Assembly: GCF_003710825.1 (NCBI RefSeq)
Contig: NZ_RHHQ01000020.1
Location: forward strand, 111,141-175,140
From: Brevibacillus fluminis
GTDB taxonomy: Bacteria > Bacillota > Bacilli > Brevibacillales > Brevibacillaceae
Direction of reading: 5' to 3'
Length of the DNA stretch: 64,000 nucleotides
Shown: one piece after another, positions 41,344 to 49,367 of the stretch
Layout of the letters: each line of letters starts with the position of its first letter
Numbering within the stretch: position 1 is the first letter of the stretch
Notes under the pieces: model-generated
Database searches by the model: none
What the model was told of the DNA's origin: nothing
What the model saw: only the letters and a program-made list of their open reading frames with translations
Made by a program: the position numbers and the translations under genes

Positions 41344-42894
41344 ATGCACGTAACGACGAAAGTGGTGAATACTGTGGAAGCAACGCAAAACAAACGGATC
41401 GGCATCGTCATCTCGGGCCTTCTGTTGGGCATCTTAATGGCCTCCATGGATAACACGATTGTCTCCACCGCCATGGGCACGATCGTCGGCGAACTGGGCG
41501 GCCTGGACAAATTCGTCTGGGTCACCTCCGCCTACATGGTCGCCGAAATGGCCGGCATGCCGATCTTCGGCAAGCTGTCCGATATGTATGGGCGCAAAAA
41601 GTTTTTTATTTTCGGCATCCTCGTATTCATGCTCGGTTCGATCCTTTGTGGTACCGCCACCTCAATCATACAGCTGAGCCTGTACCGGGCGATTCAAGGC
41701 ATCGGCGGCGGCGCGCTCGTGCCGATCGCGTTTACCATTATGTTCGACGCCGTCCCACCACAGCAACGGGGAAAACTCGGCGGGCTTTTCGGCGCCGTCT
41801 TCGGCATGTCGAGCATTTTCGGGCCGCTGCTCGGTGCCTATATCACCGACTACATCAACTGGCATTGGGTGTTTTACATCAATCTGCCGCTCGGCATCAT
41901 CGCCTTCCTTTTTATCGCCTTTGGCTACAGCGAATCCCACGAGCATTCCAAACAAAAAATCGACTGGTGGGGCGCGTTTACCCTCGTTGGCGCTGTGGTC
42001 TGCCTTATGTTCGCACTTGAGCTGGGCGGCAAGGAGTATGCGTGGGACTCTGCGACGATCATCGCCCTGTTTGTGGTGTTCGCCGTCTTGACGATCCTCT
42101 TCCTGCTGGTGGAAAAACGCGTGGAGGAACCGATCATCAGCTTCGCCATGTTCACCAAACGGCTTTACGCTACAAGCAATGCCACCGCCATTTTCAGCGG
42201 TGCTGCTTTTATCACGGCATCCGTCTATATTCCAATCTATATTCAAGGCGTGCTCGGCGGGACTGCCACCAACTCTGGCCTTGTACTGCTGCCGATGATG
42301 CTTGGCTCCGTTGTAACGGCGACCGGAGGCGGATTTTTGATGAACAAATTCAGCTACCGCGCCATTATGATTCCCTCCTCCGTCAGCCTTGTGATCGGGA
42401 CGATCTTGCTGACCACCCTTACCGTGACAACGCCAAGATGGCTGGTGACGTTGTACATGGTCGTGATCGGGCTTGGTATCGGAGCGTCCTTTTCTGTGCT
42501 GAGCAATGCGGCGATCCACTTGTTCGATGCGCGCCAGCGCGGGTCGGCTAGTTCTACGCTCAATTTTCTCCGTTCGCTCGGTATGACTCTAGGCATTACG
42601 ATTTTCGGCATCATCCAAAGCCACAGCTTTTTAGGCAAATTGACAGAGCTGATGCCTGCCGGTGGACAAATTCCTGGCGGCGTGGGCGATCCGCACACCT
42701 TGCTTGATCCGGCGAAACGGGCGTTGATTCCAAAAGAGGTGCTGGATATGATCACGCAAGCGCTCGCTTCCTCGATTGTCAGTACGTTCAACTGGACGAT
42801 TGTGCCAGCCGTTCTGGCACTGATTACCGCGATTGCGATGAGCAAGGAGAAGCTTGATCCGAGTTCACACGGGGCGGGGGCAGGTTCACACTGA
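41344..42894 (+). CDS. MFS drug exporter, DHA2 family (EmrB/QacA type, 14 helices)
   Basis: 516 residues with 14 predicted helices. Motifs: LMASMDNTIVSTAMGTI (D1 motif of DHA2), the A motif GKLSDMYGRKK and the C motif GAVFGMSSIFGPLLGA. It is a proton-driven efflux pump for drugs or other amphiphiles. The ATG at 41344 lies four bases after the upstream stop; a GTG about ten codons on, with a better-placed AAAGTGG, is an alternative. Third gene of the PadR operon. Confidence 0.9.
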   Translation: MHVTTKVVNTVEATQNKRIGIVISGLLLGILMASMDNTIVSTAMGTIVGELGGLDKFVWVTSAYMVAEMAGMPIFGKLSDMYGRKKFFIFGILVFMLGSILCGTATSIIQLSLYRAIQGIGGGALVPIAFTIMFDAVPPQQRGKLGGLFGAVFGMSSIFGPLLGAYITDYINWHWVFYINLPLGIIAFLFIAFGYSESHEHSKQKIDWWGAFTLVGAVVCLMFALELGGKEYAWDSATIIALFVVFAVLTILFLLVEKRVEEPIISFAMFTKRLYATSNATAIFSGAAFITASVYIPIYIQGVLGGTATNSGLVLLPMMLGSVVTATGGGFLMNKFSYRAIMIPSSVSLVIGTILLTTLTVTTPRWLVTLYMVVIGLGIGASFSVLSNAAIHLFDARQRGSASSTLNFLRSLGMTLGITIFGIIQSHSFLGKLTELMPAGGQIPGGVGDPHTLLDPAKRALIPKEVLDMITQALASSIVSTFNWTIVPAVLALITAIAMSKEKLDPSSHGAGAGSH

Positions 42895-42908
42895 TCGAGC
42901 CCCCATGC

Positions 42909-42949
42909 AAAAAAAGCGTCAGCACGCATGATGTGCCGACGCTTTTTTC
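42909..42949 (+). terminator. Terminator of the PadR operon
   Basis: AAAGCGTCAGCACG and TGCCGACGCTTT arms (one bulge), T-run after. Confidence 0.88.
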
Positions 42950-43040
42950 TTTTGTTTTATAAAATGAAGGGCATGAATAGGTCACTTCTATCGTGGCAAA
43001 CTACTGTTAAAAGCATTTTAGGGAGTGAGCAACGATTAGC

Positions 43041-43259
43041 TTGATGCCCATCCTACTGACGATAGGTTCCATCATTTGTGTCTTAGGCTTCATCGCCACC
43101 CTTTGGTACGGTAAAAAACAAGAAAACAGGGAGAGGGACATGTCGGTCGGCAGCACAATGTCCAAACATCGCATCATGGGCAATACAGCTGCCGTGTTTT
43201 ACATCGTTGCCTTACTTCTTTTGGCAGGCGGCTGGATATTGTGGGCCGCACTTTATTAA
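43041..43259 (+). CDS. Small two-helix membrane protein, unknown function
   Basis: 71-72 residues with one helix at each end (ILLTIGSIICVLGFIATLW and AAVFYIVALLLLAGGWILW) and a charged loop between. GGGAGTGA lies upstream; the spacing favours TTG 43041 over ATG 43044. No family recognised. The next gene starts 18 bp on and may be cotranscribed. Confidence 0.6.
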   Translation: MMPILLTIGSIICVLGFIATLWYGKKQENRERDMSVGSTMSKHRIMGNTAAVFYIVALLLLAGGWILWAALY

Positions 43260-43277
43260 TTCCATTCAGGGGGACAC

Positions 43278-43601
43278 ATGACCAAAAAACGATATTACGT
43301 CTCTGTTCAGGCCGGAACGATTATGGAAAATCAAGGCGATGCTGCTTATGAGCTGGAAATCGATGCAACCGATTTCGAGCTGAAATTGTTGCATGATTTA
43401 TTCCAACAAATGCATACGGCCGATTACCATTCCTTCTGGCGTGCGCATGTCGTCGCTGTTCCCTACCATTTTGATGAAGAAAATGACACGTATGACAAAT
43501 TGCTTCAGCAAGTGTATACACTACTTTATCAAAACGGGACTCCTGAGACGCAGCGGCACATTGCAACGATGAACATCCTCGAACAAAAACCCCTTTCGTG
43601 A
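43278..43601 (+). CDS. Conserved-looking small protein of unknown function
   Basis: 107 residues, soluble, beginning MTKKRYYVSVQAGTIMENQG with an alternating beta pattern. A second acidic/aromatic half contains HSFWRAHVVAVPYHFDEEND. The RBS AGGGGGA is seven bases before ATG. I do not recognise a domain. Confidence 0.6.
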   Translation: MTKKRYYVSVQAGTIMENQGDAAYELEIDATDFELKLLHDLFQQMHTADYHSFWRAHVVAVPYHFDEENDTYDKLLQQVYTLLYQNGTPETQRHIATMNILEQKPLS

Positions 43602-43611
43602 AAAGGGGTTA
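43586..43611. terminator. Bidirectional terminator
   Basis: AACCCCTTT and AAAGGGGTT arms between two convergent stops (43601 and 43609). Confidence 0.8.
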
Positions 43612-43986
43612 TTTCTGTATACTGCCATTCCAGGCTAAAATGCCGCCCTGCAAATGAGCGATTTTGGCAAAGCCATGCTTCTTCAGCACTTTCGCCGCTT
43701 GCTTGCTTCTCATGCCGCTTTTGCAATACAAGAGGACTTCTTTTTGCTTGGGAATTTCGCCGATCCGACCGCCAAGCTGACCTAACGGGATATGAATGGC
43801 ATGCGGGATGTGACCCGAACGAAATTCACTCACTTCTCTCACATCAATCACGACCGCGTTGCGCAGGCGCTCCCCAAACTGAGCTGCATTCAAGTTTTGC
43901 AGCCCTTTTACTGGCGCGAACCGCGTGTACAAAAACCAGCCGAGCAGTACATACAGCGCGATCGACACCAAATTTGAACCGTCCAT
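43609..43986 (-). CDS. Membrane-anchored rhodanese
   Basis: 125 residues: one N-terminal helix (~6-22), then a single rhodanese domain with active-site Cys88 in LLYCKSGMRSKQA. It transfers sulfane sulfur to thiol or cyanide acceptors, here at the membrane. Last gene of the DsrE - CstR - rhodanese unit, 20 bp after cstR. Confidence 0.88.
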   Translation of the reverse strand: MDGSNLVSIALYVLLGWFLYTRFAPVKGLQNLNAAQFGERLRNAVVIDVREVSEFRSGHIPHAIHIPLGQLGGRIGEIPKQKEVLLYCKSGMRSKQAAKVLKKHGFAKIAHLQGGILAWNGSIQK

Positions 43987-44006
43987 GCTGACACTCCCCT
44001 TACTTT

Positions 44007-44273
44007 TTAGCGACTTTTCACGAGCAAATCAACGGCTTCCCGTACGATCGACCCCGTGTCTTTTCCGCTCGCCTGTTCTTCTAGCAAGCAGCGCTGCAAA
44101 TTTTCCGCGACAATCTGGGCGATCGCTTTATCCGAAGCATTGCGGATCGCCGTCAGCTGTGCGACGACTTCTTTGCAGTTCCGCTGCTCCTCCATCATCT
44201 TCAGCACGCCGCGCACCTGGCCTTCGATGCGCAGCAGCCGACGCTTGATATCTTCACCGTACTGGTAATCCAT
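44007..44273 (-). CDS. cstR: CstR-type persulfide-sensing repressor (CsoR/RcnR family)
   Basis: 88 residues. Cys33 and Cys62 (NCKEVVAQL and LQRCLLEE) are 29 apart, as Cys31/Cys60 in S. aureus CstR. The His between them that copper-sensing CsoR needs is absent (AENLQRC). The ending REAVDLLVKSR is also CstR-like. In CstR, sulfane sulfur links the two cysteines across the tetramer and releases DNA. ATG 44273 follows GGAGGG; the longer start lacks a site. Surrounded by rhodanese, TusA and persulfide dioxygenase genes, which settles the call. Confidence 0.9.
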   Translation of the reverse strand: MDYQYGEDIKRRLLRIEGQVRGVLKMMEEQRNCKEVVAQLTAIRNASDKAIAQIVAENLQRCLLEEQASGKDTGSIVREAVDLLVKSR

Positions 44274-44295
44274 TTCGCTTCCCTCCAACGTATAC

Positions 44296-44316
44296 GTGTA
44301 TAGGTATAGTATACAC
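44296..44316. promoter_or_regulatory. Palindrome in front of cstR
   Basis: GTGTATA and TATACAC perfect 7-bp arms around GGTATAG, between dsrE and cstR. A weaker or internal CstR site is possible, since the GGG/CCC core of the other two sites is lacking. Confidence 0.45.
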
Positions 44317-44330
44317 TAAAAAGGGATGGA

Positions 44331-44813
44331 CTAAATGAAGAGGTTCACCTTCGCTTGTGTCGCATCACCCAAATAAGCGGCGACACCCGCATATTCCAGA
44401 CCATCGAGCAGCTCCTCTTGCTGCAGGCCGAGCAGGTCCATCGTCATCGTACAGGCGACCAGCTTCACTCCTTGCTCCTGTGCGAGCTCGATCAGCTGCG
44501 GCAGAGACAATGCATTGTGCTTTTTCATCACATGCTTAATCATTTCCGGCCCCATCCCGAGCATGTTCATGTTGGACAGACCTAATTTATTGGCCCCGCG
44601 CGGCATCATCCACCCGAACGCCTTTTCAAGCAGCCCTTTTTTCACAGGGACCTGCGCGTCCTTGCGCATTGCGTTCAGCCCCCAGAACGTGTGGAAAATG
44701 GTAACCTCATGATCATAGGCTGCTGCACCGTTGGCAATGATGTACGCCGCGATCGCTTTATCCAAATCACCGCTGAACAGCACGATCGTCGTTTTTTCTT
44801 TCTGGTTTTCCAT
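44331..44813 (-). CDS. DsrE/DsrF/DrsH-family protein
   Basis: 160 residues. TTIVLFSGDLDKAIAAYIIA at the start and VKLVACTMTMDLLGLQQEEL near residue 120 (Cys in VACTMT) are typical of DsrE-like 'peroxiredoxin family' proteins. These act as sulfur carriers beside rhodanese and TusA proteins. A perfect CstR-type palindrome lies 31 bp before the start, so it opens its own transcript. Confidence 0.85.
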   Translation of the reverse strand: MENQKEKTTIVLFSGDLDKAIAAYIIANGAAAYDHEVTIFHTFWGLNAMRKDAQVPVKKGLLEKAFGWMMPRGANKLGLSNMNMLGMGPEMIKHVMKKHNALSLPQLIELAQEQGVKLVACTMTMDLLGLQQEELLDGLEYAGVAAYLGDATQAKVNLFI

Positions 44814-44843
44814 ATCGGTGGTCCCCCTTATTGATTTTTACAT

Positions 44844-44859
44844 ATACCCGTATGGGTAT
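44844..44859. promoter_or_regulatory. CstR operator 1 (dsrE promoter)
   Basis: Perfect inverted repeat ATACCC-GTAT-GGGTAT. The same 16-bp architecture occurs at 48123. Confidence 0.8.
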
Positions 44860-44912
44860 TTTATTTAGCCAAAATAAATGCCTCGTCCCTTCTTCTTGGA
44901 CATCGGCTTACT

Positions 44913-45701
44913 TTAAAACATTCCCATCCAAATTTTGATCGCCGTCCCCGTCAATAACACGAGCAGGCCGTACCGCAAAAACGATGTGGTTACCTTCGCG
45001 CTAACCAGACTGCCGAGCGGTGCGCCAATCAGACTACCCACGACTGTAAAAATCGTCGCTGTGAGCGGGACGGAGCCGAACGCGAGCTTACCTGCAACGC
45101 CGCCGATTGAGGAGAGGAACACGATCGCTAGAGATGAGGCGATTGCCACGCGGGTCGGAATTTTTAAGATCGACAGCATGATCGGAATCAGGATAAACGC
45201 TCCTCCTGCCCCCACGATCCCCGAGACGATGCCGACACCAAACGATAGCGTGGCAGCCAACGGACGGTTATACGAAAAAGATTGTTCTTCGCTTTCTCCC
45301 TCCGCCTCTTTCCTCAGCATGAGGATCACGGCCAAGACAGCCAAGCCGCCATACACGTAGGTAATGACCTCGCCTGACAGATAAGCGGAAAGCACGCCCC
45401 CGGCAGCGCTGCCGATCAGGATGCTCGTTCCCATATTCGTGACTACACCTTTGTTAATCAGCTGTACGCCTTTTTTGTTCTTCCATTGGTATGTGAAAAT
45501 ACCCGCTAGCGATGCAAAGAACACTTGAAACATCGAAATCGTCGAAACCTCCTGCCCGCTATAATGCGCGATACCAAGCGCACTCGGGACAAACAGCAAC
45601 AGAGGATACGCGATGATCGCGCCGCCAATTCCGAGCAATCCCGAGAAGAAGGAACCGACAAGGCCAACACTAACCATGACGACGGCAACATACAGGTCCA
45701 T
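44913..45701 (-). CDS. TauE/SafE-family sulfur-anion exporter
   Basis: 262 residues with about eight helices; the N-terminus has GSFFSGLLGIGGAIIAYPLL and the centre GIVSGIVGAGGAFILIPIML, the duplicated GGG-rich half-sites of TauE/SafE. It probably exports sulfite or thiosulfate made by the persulfide dioxygenase. Last gene of the five-gene unit starting at 48086; RBS GGAGGG. Confidence 0.88.
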   Translation of the reverse strand: MDLYVAVVMVSVGLVGSFFSGLLGIGGAIIAYPLLLFVPSALGIAHYSGQEVSTISMFQVFFASLAGIFTYQWKNKKGVQLINKGVVTNMGTSILIGSAAGGVLSAYLSGEVITYVYGGLAVLAVILMLRKEAEGESEEQSFSYNRPLAATLSFGVGIVSGIVGAGGAFILIPIMLSILKIPTRVAIASSLAIVFLSSIGGVAGKLAFGSVPLTATIFTVVGSLIGAPLGSLVSAKVTTSFLRYGLLVLLTGTAIKIWMGMF

Positions 45702-45755
45702 ACGCCCTCCATTCGGTCAAAAGAAGCCTTGTTCCGGCGGACCATGACCGTTTTC

Positions 45756-45983
45756 TCAGCTTTTTTTCACCAGGAATTTGTAGACGCCGTTTTCCACTTC
45801 TGTTTGCACTAGCTCATTGTTCGTTTGTTTGACCCATGCCTGAAAGTCGTTCAGCGACCCTTTATCTGTGGAAAGCACCTCCATCGTCTGTCCCGTTTGC
45901 AGGCCATCCAATGCTTTTTTCGCTTTCACGATCGGCATGGGGCATGCCATTCCTTTTGTATCAACCGTAATATCTGCTTTCAT
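45756..45983 (-). CDS. TusA-family sulfur carrier protein
   Basis: 75 residues. GMACPMPIVKAKKALDGL holds the sulfur-carrying Cys14 in the CPMP motif. It relays persulfide sulfur between rhodanese and other partners. Twelve bases after the MBL-rhodanese gene. Confidence 0.9.
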   Translation of the reverse strand: MKADITVDTKGMACPMPIVKAKKALDGLQTGQTMEVLSTDKGSLNDFQAWVKQTNNELVQTEVENGVYKFLVKKS

Positions 45984-45995
45984 TGTTTTTCCTCC

Positions 45996-47144
45996 TTAGG
46001 ATTCGTGTACGGCACAGCGATTTGGACCGATTTCCATTGCACGCTGCTCCTCTTCGTTTGGGCTCAATTTGCCCATGTTGGTTTGGCGGATTTCTTGATA
46101 CGAACGCGGCTGTGGCGGCAAGTTTTCCGATACGATACGGCGGAATTCGTCTTCGTCTGTAATTTGCAGACCCTGATTTTTGGCAAAAAGATCACCCAGT
46201 CGCGCCGACACCAGTCCTCCCTCGCCAAGCTCCGTGATACTGCCGAAATGGGCTGGCAGGACAATTAGTTCTGAGGACAGCTCTTTGTAGCGATGGTAGA
46301 GCGTGTCGCGCAGATCGCCGGCCCAGTCTTCCGCAAGACCTGCCAAATCCGGCCGACCGATCGATTCAACAAACAGGATGTCGCCGGTGAGAAAATAGGT
46401 GTCATCCACAATCAGCGATGTGCTACCGATGGTATGCCCCGGGGAGTATACCGGCAGCATGGCGATTTTCGTCGTTCCAACGGTGACTTCTTTCCCCTCT
46501 GCCAACGCTTCATAGTCGAATTGCACTTCTGTCGCATCCTTTTCCGGAAGCCAGTACGTCGCCCCTGTCTTGTCAGCCAGCTTTTTGCCCCCGGAGATAT
46601 GATCGGCGTGAAGATGAGTGTCGACCGTATGCGTAATCGTGACATGTTTTGCCAAAGCAAACATTTCATAGGCGTCTGTCATGCGCGCCGTATCGACGAT
46701 CACTGCCTCCCCTCCGGATAGGATCATATAGGACAGGCAGCCTTTGCCCAGCCGAACGAATTGGTAGATCGCTCCGCCGTCCTGTAGATCCGCCACCTTC
46801 ACTGGCTCCAGATGCTCGCTCCACGCCTTCATTCCGCCTTGCAAATAAAAGACGTCACGCATCCCCGCCTCGACCAGTTGTTCCCCGACAAAGATGGAGG
46901 AACCTTCTTTCGCGCATACGACCAATACCTTTTTCCCTTTTGGGAGCTTTTCGAGTGCGGATTCAACCCCGTCCATCAAATCAAAATAAGGGATATTGAT
47001 GATCTCGATGCCTTTCCCGTCGATTTTCCACTCTTGAAAATCGCTTTGGTTGCGGACGTCGAGAATGAACAGCTCTTCTTCGCGGATGACGATTTGCGCA
47101 AGCTCATGTGGTGTCATTGCCTGTAGCTTTTCTTGTGCAGTCAT
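45996..47144 (-). CDS. Rhodanese-MBL-fold fusion (persulfide dioxygenase type)
   Basis: 382 residues. The N-terminal rhodanese (~10-115) has Cys77 in VVCAKEGSS. The C-terminal metallo-beta-lactamase domain has THLHADHISG (176-185), SPGHT and LTGDILF, the ligands of ETHE1-like persulfide dioxygenases. It would oxidise glutathione- or thiol-persulfide to sulfite. In S. aureus CstB the MBL part comes first and the rhodanese last; here the order is reversed, as in some Bacillales proteins. Middle of the CstR-controlled operon. Confidence 0.88.
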   Translation of the reverse strand: MTAQEKLQAMTPHELAQIVIREEELFILDVRNQSDFQEWKIDGKGIEIINIPYFDLMDGVESALEKLPKGKKVLVVCAKEGSSIFVGEQLVEAGMRDVFYLQGGMKAWSEHLEPVKVADLQDGGAIYQFVRLGKGCLSYMILSGGEAVIVDTARMTDAYEMFALAKHVTITHTVDTHLHADHISGGKKLADKTGATYWLPEKDATEVQFDYEALAEGKEVTVGTTKIAMLPVYSPGHTIGSTSLIVDDTYFLTGDILFVESIGRPDLAGLAEDWAGDLRDTLYHRYKELSSELIVLPAHFGSITELGEGGLVSARLGDLFAKNQGLQITDEDEFRRIVSENLPPQPRSYQEIRQTNMGKLSPNEEEQRAMEIGPNRCAVHES

Positions 47145-47171
47145 GGTTTTGCCCTCCCTTTTTTGCTCTCA

Positions 47172-47750
47172 TTATGCCTGTTCGATTGGCCCTGTCCATT
47201 CTGCCATTCCCGGCACTACGTTTTTCACTTGTGTAAATCCGTTTTCGGCGAGTAGCCTGCAAGCCAGGTCGCTCCTGGTGCCAGACCGACAAATCACATA
47301 CAGTTCTTCATTCGGTTTCAATTCGGACAATCGCTCCGGTAATACCCCCAACGGTATGGAGATAGCGCCAGGAATGTGGCCAAACGCGTATTCCGCTGGC
47401 TCACGTACATCGAGGATCGCAACCGTTGACTGTTTCATCATCGAATGCAGTCCTTCACTTGAAATCGTATGGGGAAAAGCCACCTCCTCTTTTACTTCCA
47501 AAGGGTTCGCCTTACGCAGATAGTGGTAGAGAACCCCCTCCTCTTCGCGCGTCCCTAAGTAATGGTGGCCGGTCGTGTTCGCCCAGCCTTTCATGTCCGC
47601 TAACGACCCACGGTCAGTCGCCTGAACTTCTACGACTTGCCCCGGCTGGATTTGTCCCATCGCCTTTTTTGTTTTCACAATCGGCATCGGGCAGGCAAGC
47701 CCTTTACAATCGAGCATCAGATCAACAGCAATGCTTCCATGTCCTCCCAT
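47172..47750 (-). CDS. TusA-rhodanese fusion (CstA-like)
   Basis: 192 residues: a TusA domain (1-82, Cys20 in CPMP), then a rhodanese (100-190, Cys154 in YVICRSGTRSD). S. aureus CstA is rhodanese-TusA-rhodanese; this one lacks the first unit, which is encoded separately by the gene just upstream. That suggests the CstA activities are split over two genes. RBS GAGGGGG. Confidence 0.88.
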   Translation of the reverse strand: MGGHGSIAVDLMLDCKGLACPMPIVKTKKAMGQIQPGQVVEVQATDRGSLADMKGWANTTGHHYLGTREEEGVLYHYLRKANPLEVKEEVAFPHTISSEGLHSMMKQSTVAILDVREPAEYAFGHIPGAISIPLGVLPERLSELKPNEELYVICRSGTRSDLACRLLAENGFTQVKNVVPGMAEWTGPIEQA

Positions 47751-47765
47751 TTCGCTTCCCCCTCG

Positions 47766-48086
47766 TTATTTGTGTGCGATCTCGCCTTGCCAGTTCAGCA
47801 TACCGCCCGTCATGTTGAATACATGCTCGTACCCGAGATTGGACGCATATTCACAAGCTTGGGCGCTTCTTCCGCCGCTGCGGCAAATGAACACTACCTG
47901 TTTGTCATTTCGGATTTCATGCAGGCGGATCGGCAAAATCGACAGCGGCAGCAGCTGCGCTTGTGCGATATGCCCTGCGCTGAATTCATCCGGATTGCGC
48001 ACATCGATCAGAATCATATCTTCTTTTTGCTCAGCCAGTCGTTTTTCAACCTCTTGTGGAGAAATATCGTGCCACGCTTTGCTCAT
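47766..48086 (-). CDS. Single-domain rhodanese, first gene of the sulfur operon
   Basis: 106 residues, rhodanese fold with Cys68 in VVFICRSGGRSAQA and the IDVRNPDEFSAGHI motif. Cytosolic. 15 bp before the TusA-rhodanese gene. A CstR-type operator is 37 bp upstream of its start. Confidence 0.9.
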   Translation of the reverse strand: MSKAWHDISPQEVEKRLAEQKEDMILIDVRNPDEFSAGHIAQAQLLPLSILPIRLHEIRNDKQVVFICRSGGRSAQACEYASNLGYEHVFNMTGGMLNWQGEIAHK

Positions 48087-48122
48087 TATGTGTCACTCCT
48101 TTGTGCGGGGAATTTAATACGT

Positions 48123-48138
48123 ATACCCCTATGGGTAT
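48123..48138. promoter_or_regulatory. CstR operator 2 (rhodanese operon promoter)
   Basis: Perfect inverted repeat ATACCC-CTAT-GGGTAT, same arms and 4-bp spacer as the site at 44844. Confidence 0.8.
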
Positions 48139-48203
48139 TATATTATGCTCGTTCATTTCGTTTGTCAACGTCTCGTTAGGATTGTTGTATTGTATCCCAT
48201 AAA

Positions 48204-48257
48204 GAAACAAGCAGCTGACCTAGACGCAAGTAGTACGTCCTAGTCTGCTGCTTGTTT
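48204..48257. terminator. Long hairpin terminator
   Basis: AAACAAGCAGC and GCTGCTTGTTT with an inner TAGACG/CGTCCTA helix. It lies downstream of the SDR gene (minus strand). Confidence 0.75.
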
Positions 48258-48289
48258 GATGCTAAACAATCGGTAAGTCCCCGAACAGA

Positions 48290-49201
48290 TCAGCGGTAAC
48301 CGGTAGCATTCGCTGGTTTGCCTGCTTCTTGCACCTCGACGATGTACCGCCAGCTATCTGGCTGCGAGCCGTCCAGATCATAAAAGCCATACTCTTGTGC
48401 GAGATGGCCACTTGAGACGGAGTGCCCGTTCCACCTCGCAACCTCCGGATCGCAGGCCAACGCAGCAACCGCACGTCCCACATAACGGGGCGATTCGGAT
48501 ATGACGAAATGCGGTTCCTTCACCATCGCGTCGCGCCAATTTTCTTCCTTCACCCCAAAGTGATCCAGCATGATTTCAGAACGCATCCACCCAGGAGTCA
48601 GCGCCACTGCGGTGCATGGATAGGGTGAAAGCTCATGGGCCAGCGATTTGGCCATCCGAAGAACAGACGTTTTCGCGAGATCGTAGAATAGGGAGAGCCG
48701 GTACGTTTTATCGTTGTATTCAGCCGTGCCGTCCGTCATCTCCACGACCAGTCCCCTCTCGCTTCGGATCAGTAGTGGGAGTGCAAAATGGCTGGTAATA
48801 ATATGCGTGTCAATCGCAAGCCTTAGCATGCGGAAGCCCCGTTCCAGCGAGTGCTCCCATACGGGCACGTTCCATTGGGTCAAATATTCTCCCCCCCACA
48901 CATCGTTGACCAGAATATCCAGTCTCCCCTGTTCATGCTCGATGCGGGCAATGAGTGCCTGGACTTGGGCGGGGTCCAAATGATCCACTTGAACCGCGAT
49001 TCCCCGTCCCCCCGCATTCGTTACAAGTTCTGCGGTTTCTTCAATCGTTTCCGGACGATTGTACTCGGAGATTTTTGTTCGGGTCGTTCGTCCGGTCACA
49101 TAAACAGTTGCTCCGGCCGCGCCCAATTCGATCGCGATGCCTCGCCCCGCACCGCGTGTTGCTCCGGCCACCAGCGCTACTTTTCCCTGTAACGGTTTCA
49201 T
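48290..49201 (-). CDS. Short-chain dehydrogenase/reductase
   Basis: 303 residues with a Rossmann fold. The nucleotide motif is GATRGAGRG (~12-20), the NAG-like motif is replaced by NDVWGG, and the YxxxK catalytic pair is YDLAK. The segment TGRTTR after beta-2 favours NADP. The C-terminus is extended past the usual ~250 residues (YGFYDLDGSQPDSWRY). Substrate unknown. ATG 49201 follows GAAGGAG. Confidence 0.88.
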   Translation of the reverse strand: MKPLQGKVALVAGATRGAGRGIAIELGAAGATVYVTGRTTRTKISEYNRPETIEETAELVTNAGGRGIAVQVDHLDPAQVQALIARIEHEQGRLDILVNDVWGGEYLTQWNVPVWEHSLERGFRMLRLAIDTHIITSHFALPLLIRSERGLVVEMTDGTAEYNDKTYRLSLFYDLAKTSVLRMAKSLAHELSPYPCTAVALTPGWMRSEIMLDHFGVKEENWRDAMVKEPHFVISESPRYVGRAVAALACDPEVARWNGHSVSSGHLAQEYGFYDLDGSQPDSWRYIVEVQEAGKPANATGYR

Positions 49202-49264
49202 AAGCAATGACTCCTTCCATTGATCTACCACTGATTATAGATTGCCAACATGTCAGCTAGTGTC

Positions 49265-49306
49265 ATATTAGAAAATTTCGCTCCGCCATCCTTTTTGGCG
49301 GAGCTG
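49265..49306 (+). repeat. Dispersed hairpin repeat, copy 4 (best formed)
   Basis: ATATTAGAAAATTTCGCTCC begins the copy. The stem GCTCCGCCA/TGGCGGAGC is perfect over nine bases with a T-rich loop. Confidence 0.7.
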
Positions 49307-49315
49307 CGGCGACAC

Positions 49316-49353
49316 GAAAAAATCCCCATCCGCTTGCAGATGGAGATTTGCTT
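49316..49353 (-). terminator. Terminator of lgt
   Basis: On the minus strand AAATCTCCATC pairs with GATGGGGATTT (one mismatch), then T's. Confidence 0.82.
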
Positions 49354-49367
49354 GTCCTGCCTTTCGC

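Noticed and set aside
41662..42519. Minus-strand open frame (~285 codons) opposite the DHA2 exporter
   Set aside because: Same pattern of His/Asp/Arg-rich antisense translation, no start site, no family.
43586..43611. Hairpin considered as a CstR site
   Set aside because: AACCCCTTT/AAAGGGGTT lies at the convergent stops and ends T-rich on both strands; it is a terminator, and lacks the ATACCC-N4-GGGTAT spacing.
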